DNA of 64,000 nucleotides. It comes from Pollenia angustigena. Lineage: Eukaryota; Arthropoda; Insecta; Diptera; Polleniidae. The stretch is taken from NCBI GenBank assembly GCA_930367215.1, contig OV884056.1, forward strand, positions 48,050,308 through 48,114,307, read 5' to 3'. Position numbers and translations under genes: made by a program. The notes beneath the pieces are model-generated. The model saw only the letters and a program-made list of their open reading frames with translations, was not told where the DNA came from and did no database searches. Within the stretch, counting starts at the first letter, position 1, and every line of letters starts with the position of its first letter. Shown here piece by piece: positions 60,358-64,000 of this stretch.

Positions 60358-60738
60358 ATACATACATACATACATACATGCATACATACATATATACATA
60401 CATACATACATACATACATACATACATACATACATACATACATACATACATACACACATACATACATACATACATACATACATACATACATACATACATA
60501 CATACATACATACATACATACATACATACATACATACATACATACATACATACATACATACATACATACATACATACATACATACATACATACATACATA
60601 CATACAGACATACATACATACATACATACATACATACATACATACAGACATACATACATACATACATACATACATACATACATACATACATACATACATA
60701 CATACATACATACATACATACATACATACATACACACA
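60358..60738. repeat. (CATA)n tetranucleotide microsatellite, ~380 bp
   Basis: Almost pure CATA repeats, with isolated changes (TGCA near 60379, TATA near 60391, CACA near 60453, CAGA near 60605 and 60645). All overlapping ORFs (MYVC or IHTY repeats) are artefacts. Confidence 0.95.
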
Positions 60739-60739
60739 T

Positions 60740-61480
60740 CCTGTTTTATATATATAGGTAGAAGATATATCATGTAAATACTTTGTATAGGTAGGTAAGA
60801 AATCGCTTTAAGATGAAAAAAAAACATCTGATAAAGATTAACATATCTAGATAAAATTCGTTCAAAGAACTCTTTAATGAAAGCTAGCTTAACCTTGTGC
60901 GCTTTGCTGCGCCATTGCAACAAATTAGTAAAAACCAGATCTCGTGTTTTGATAGCGATGCTATTTCTAACTAATATAGAGACTCCTGCTGTTATCCTTC
61001 TCCAGATATTAAGACATTTATGTTGTCCTTGTATCAGAGGGTTTCTTCTCACATTTCCAGTTCAGCTCGCTTTTTGGCAGAGATACAATAGTATTTTGCT
61101 ATTTCTACCAAACTTTGAGACTGTTACTGGTCTCTAGATATACAGAAATTGTCCTTGTAGGACGCCTATGTTCCTAGTCCAGCTCACTTTTTGACAAAAT
61201 TTGGTTTATGGATAACGATATAACGAAACCAATTGTACCAGGCTTAAAACTTTTATTTTTACCGTTCTCCAGATGCAGAAAAATTTATAAATTTTTTATA
61301 ATGGGGGGGGTGTATCGCTATTTTGCTTCGACAACCCAGCTCACTTCTTAATAGATGTTTTGTATTTAGAAATAAATAGCTAAGTACAAAATTTCCCATT
61401 TTTATATAAAATTCTTGAATGTTCATAAAATAACTGAAATTTCATTTGTTAACATGGGGTTGAATTTTTGACAGAAAAAA
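60740..61480. other. No gene recognised
   Basis: The 233-codon minus-strand ORF 60351-61052 is mostly the microsatellite. The rest has no motif. A G8 run occurs near 61304. Confidence 0.4.
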
Positions 61481-61482
61481 TT

Positions 61483-61625
61483 AACTGCCTGTTTTTTAGA
61501 AAACGTAAACTAGTTAGTGAGTGAGAAATTATATAGAAAACAAAAACAAATTTTCGTTTTTTATTGTTGTTTTCAATGTAATTTCTCACTCACTCACTTA
61601 TTTACGTTTTCTAAAAACAGGCAGT
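61483..61625. mobile_element. Hairpin MITE with GTGA repeat, copy 1
   Basis: ACTGCCTGTTTTTTAGAAAA, CGTAAA and GTGAGTGAGAAATTATAT are inverted across a short centre containing AAAACAAATTTTCG. Nearly all of the ~143 bp pairs. Confidence 0.75.
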
Positions 61626-61911
61626 AAATGCATTTTTCTTTAATAATTAATGAATTAATTTTTCTGTAGAAATAAATTTAAAATATGTAATCCGGTTTTT
61701 AACTGAATTTTCATTTATTTTATACTACAATTTCAGTAACGTACAGAATATTGTCAGTGTAATTTTGTTTTAGCGGGTTCATGATTGTTTATTGATCTTA
61801 AAAAGGGTACACTATCGAAAATGTATCTATAGTAAGTGTGGAGTTTCTCTAATTTCTCTAATGTTGTTAGGTGTAAGATATTATTAGCGGTGTTCTTTAT
61901 ATTGTTAGATT

Positions 61912-62035
61912 TACTGCCTGTTTTTCGAAAACGTAAGCAAGTGAGTGAGTGAGAAATTATATTGAAAACAAAAACAAATTTTCGTTTTTTATTGCTGTTT
62001 TCAATATTATTTTCTCACTCACTCACATGTTTACG
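61912..62035. mobile_element. Hairpin MITE with GTGA repeat, copy 2
   Basis: It repeats copy 1 from ACTGCCTGTTTTTCGAAAAC through GTGAGTGAGTGAGAAATTAT and the same AAAACAAATTTTCG centre. The right arm is intact to TTTACGTT and then breaks off, so the terminal TIR block is lost. Confidence 0.7.
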
Positions 62036-62220
62036 TTGAGTTAAAAAGCTTCATTGTTTCTTTTACTTTTTAAAAGTTTGTTATAAAAGGAAGTATTTCT
62101 ATTGTTGTAGTTGTTTCTTTGGCCAGAGTGATGAATTTATGAATATTATTTTTGTCAAGCTAATAGGGCCTAAATTTCTTCAATGTAAATAAAATTCAAT
62201 TTTTAATTACAATATTTTGT

Positions 62221-62260
62221 TCCCGACGTTTCGTCGATTGTTTGTCGACTTTTTCAAGGG
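62221..62260 (-). ncRNA. Hammerhead-ribozyme-like fold in the Penelope 3' region
   Basis: On the minus strand: CCC, TTGAAAAA, stem GTCGA...TCGAC with a CAAACAA-type loop, GAAA, CGTC, GGG. CCC/GGG could be stem I, TCGA pairs form stem II, GAAA matches the core and GTC the cleavage triplet. Penelope elements are known to carry such ribozymes. The first core strand reads TTGAAAA rather than CTGANGA, so activity is doubtful. Confidence 0.45.
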
Positions 62261-62450
62261 ATTGTCTATTTAAAAATTATAAAAACAATAAAATAAATAC
62301 AATAATGTACCACATAAACATTAAAGACTTACAATATGAAAATTTAATCACATTAAAAAGTTTTAGATGTACTCAGGATCATACAAATATAAAAATTAAT
62401 TTTAATATTAAAAAAATACATATTACTTTAAACTTTAAATATATCACAGC

Positions 62451-63500
62451 TTAAGTAATGGCAACAATATAGCTCGCATTTATTTTGTTCGTGTCTTCCT
62501 TCAAATTCATTGTTCTATTAATTTGTTGTTGGATTCTTAGGCTTTCAATTGTGTACCTCTTTCTTTCTTTATTTTCTTTATCTAGAATTTTTACATCATC
62601 GAACCTAATTGTGTGACCAGTATGTAGGATGTGTTGTGCTAGTGCTGTTGTCTGTTTTCTCCGCATTATGTCCATCTTGTGTTCTCCCATTCTTGTCTCC
62701 AGTGTACGTTTTGTTGTTCCTATATAAATTAGCTCGCATGGCTGTTTGTCATTTCCTTCACATTGTAATTCGTATACAATGTTACTTTGTTTTTGTTTAT
62801 TAATTGGCGCCTTAACTCTAGAAAAAATTGTATTTAATGTCAAATTGGGTTTGTATGCAAAACAGATGTTTTTTGTTTTTATTGACGACCGTATATTATT
62901 ATTATCGGTTAACCCAGGTATGTATTTTACACTGTAAAATTTGTTCTCTTCTTTTTCTATGTTTGCAGATTTGTTGTGTTTATTTTTGTCCTTATCCAAT
63001 TGTTTAATCGTATTGTCTATCAATGTAGATGTGAGTTTGGTGGGGAAGCTATTGTTTTTTAAAATGTTTGTTATAATGTGTTTGTTTTTATTATGAAATT
63101 GTGTATCACTTATGTTGTATACCCTAGAAATAAAATTTTTTGCTGTGTTTATAATTTGATTTTTGGGTTGTGTAGCGTGGTAATTCATTAACCTTCCTGA
63201 AGATGTTTCTTTAGTGTACCAATCAAACAGAATCTTATTATTTTTGCGTATAATTTTTGAGTCTAAGTACGCGATTTCTCCGTTTTTCTCAATCTCAGTA
63301 GTAAATTGTATTTTAGGATGTTGTTTGTTAAGAATTGACAGAATTGTGTCCTTGTCATCTATGCGAGTTATCGCCAAAATGTCGTCTACATATTTGGCGA
63401 TATATTTAATGTAAATATTTTCATTTTCCAGTTCAGTAATTGCATCGTCAAGTAGGTTGTCAAGTATGATATCCGCTATAGTAGGTGATAGTGGGTAAAA
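62451..63500 (-). CDS. Penelope-like RT / GIY-YIG endonuclease, partial
   Basis: The frame enters at 63500 as FYPLSPTIADIILDNLLDDA (RT motif with PLSP), then YIKYIAKYVDDILAIT with the catalytic YVDD. Connector sequence follows (EKNGEIAYLDSKIIRKNNKI, RLMNYHATQPKNQIINTAKN). The C-terminal GIY-YIG domain reads CELIYIGTTKRTLETRMGEH, TALAQHILHTGHTIRFDDVK, ESLRIQQQINRTMN and ends at 62451. Penelope proteins copy the element RNA at chromosome sites cut by GIY-YIG. About 350 codons are open without a stop, unusual in this window, so the copy is relatively young or was recently cut off. The upstream RT fingers are missing. Confidence 0.9.
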   Translation of the reverse strand, partial: FYPLSPTIADIILDNLLDDAITELENENIYIKYIAKYVDDILAITRIDDKDTILSILNKQHPKIQFTTEIEKNGEIAYLDSKIIRKNNKILFDWYTKETSSGRLMNYHATQPKNQIINTAKNFISRVYNISDTQFHNKNKHIITNILKNNSFPTKLTSTLIDNTIKQLDKDKNKHNKSANIEKEENKFYSVKYIPGLTDNNNIRSSIKTKNICFAYKPNLTLNTIFSRVKAPINKQKQSNIVYELQCEGNDKQPCELIYIGTTKRTLETRMGEHKMDIMRRKQTTALAQHILHTGHTIRFDDVKILDKENKERKRYTIESLRIQQQINRTMNLKEDTNKINASYIVAIT

Positions 63501-63502
63501 GC

Positions 63503-63785
63503 TTTAAATAAAAATCAATTGTCTTCGTTTAATGTATTTCAAACAACCATAATTTATTTTTCTTTTTTTCTATTTTATATGATATATTTAGGAAATGTTT
63601 CCTTGATCATTTTTAAATATTTTTAGTACAGTGCTTATAACTCGGCCACGCTCCTTCTCTCACGTCCTCGTGAAGCATCTGAAATTATATTTTATTAATA
63701 TTAACATAGATCATTTTTATTATTATTTTCGTTTTTATAACCATAACAAGAATATCGTTTCTTATACACAGTTTTATATTTTTCT
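63503..63785 (-). mobile_element. 3' end of the gypsy-type element: spacer and probable LTR part
   Basis: Downstream of the pol stop the minus strand has CACGAGGACGTGAGAGAAGG, AGCGTGGCCGAGT near 63630-63665, a pattern that typically precedes a gypsy 3' LTR, then AT-rich sequence to 63503. LTR termini were not identified. The Penelope-like fragment begins at about 63500. Confidence 0.45.
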
Positions 63786-64000
63786 TTAATCATCGCACAC
63801 ATACGGATTATATAATTTAATTTTATCTGAGGAAGTTATTCCCTCATATGGTCTCTGTGATCTATTAGCACCTGGCATATCCCTTATAACATATCTATCA
63901 TTCCCTAAATGTTTTACAATCTGATAAGGTCCATTATATTTTGGTAGAAGTTTCCTATTTCCCTCGATAAGTTTTGTTTTCCTAACAAGAACTAACTGCC
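63786..64000 (-). CDS. Gypsy-type pol C-terminus (integrase tail), partial
   Basis: On the minus strand from the window edge the frame reads QLVLVRKTKLIEGNRKLLPK, YNGPYQIVKHLGNDRYVIRD, MPGANRSQRP, DKIKLYNPYVCDD and a TAA stop at 63786. This is the C-terminal integrase tail (GPY/F-type, YNGPY) of Ty3/gypsy elements in flies. No break is visible in the 70 codons present; the rest lies outside the window. Confidence 0.8.
   Translation of the reverse strand, partial: QLVLVRKTKLIEGNRKLLPKYNGPYQIVKHLGNDRYVIRDMPGANRSQRPYEGITSSDKIKLYNPYVCDD

Larger units (their letters stand above)
62170..63500 (-). mobile_element. Penelope-like element, 5'-truncated
   Basis: It contains the 3' half of the single ORF (RT end plus GIY-YIG endonuclease) and a ~280-base downstream region. 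The 5' break at ~63500 falls just inside RT motif PLSP and abuts LTR-type sequence. The downstream region holds a hammerhead-like fold (62221-62260). Confidence 0.85.

Noticed and set aside
60358..60738. Possible CRISPR-like array
   Set aside because: Uninterrupted tetranucleotide repeat without spacers, in a eukaryotic TE landscape.
60281..61052. Long ORFs encoding MYVC or HTYI repeats
   Set aside because: They are translations of the (CATA)n microsatellite in several frames.

Overview
The window reads as AT-rich, repeat-packed intergenic or intronic DNA from a higher dipteran fly, probably a calyptrate (blowfly or house-fly type). The evidence is rosa-like DD41D mariners, Helitrons ending in CTAG, DINE/Helentron elements with TATACCC starts and ATTCGGC-type terminal hairpins, a jockey-clade retrotransposon, a Penelope-like element, and many foldback MITEs. 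The species call is an inference from TE content; I found no host exon, rRNA or convincing tRNA gene. Nearly every long ORF belongs to a decayed transposable element or a simple repeat.

Layout. 0.2-3.2 kb: two interleaved foldback structures. 3.2-7 kb: MITE fragments and TIR elements. 7.2-10.1 kb: a minus-strand jockey-type element with an 11-bp candidate target duplication. 11.1-11.6 kb: a Helitron. 12.0-12.9 kb: an ~0.88 kb palindrome. 13.8-15.7 kb: a TIR element carrying a 21-bp minisatellite, with nested insertions. 16.9-17.3 kb: a MITE. 19.4-22.7 kb: a Helentron split by a hAT-like element (perfect 8-bp TSD) that itself holds another TIR element. 24.5-27.5 kb: Helentron and Helitron copies. 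28.8-30.8 kb: a TIR element hosting a mariner. 31.1-35.6 kb: a PIF-like MITE, two Helentrons and a second 21-bp-minisatellite element. 36.4-41.1 kb: a Sola-like nonautonomous element and hairpin MITEs. 41.4-45.5 kb: two mariners, one split by a foldback hAT-type MITE (perfect 8-bp TSD). 46.0-49.1 kb: a hAT-like element (perfect 8-bp TSD) hosting an RTE retrotransposon. 49.8-52.9 kb: a mariner fragment and a non-LTR element. 54.3-60.1 kb: a Helitron, a Sola-like element with a transposase remnant, a foldback element, an RTE endonuclease scrap and another Helitron. 60.4-60.7 kb: a (CATA)n microsatellite. 61.5-62.0 kb: twin hairpins. 62.2-64.0 kb: a Penelope-like element abutting the 3' end of a gypsy-type LTR element.

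The sequence does not encode one cooperating gene set. Its value is a layered insertion record in which several target-site duplications can be read base for base. The least familiar objects are the CACRYAGARAAAAAA TIR family with a 21-bp (locally 42-bp) repeat array, the foldback hAT MITE inside a mariner, the Sola-like pair with 4-bp TSDs, and a hammerhead-like fold beside the Penelope-like ORF. Boundaries were placed by eye; those without a stated TSD are approximate.
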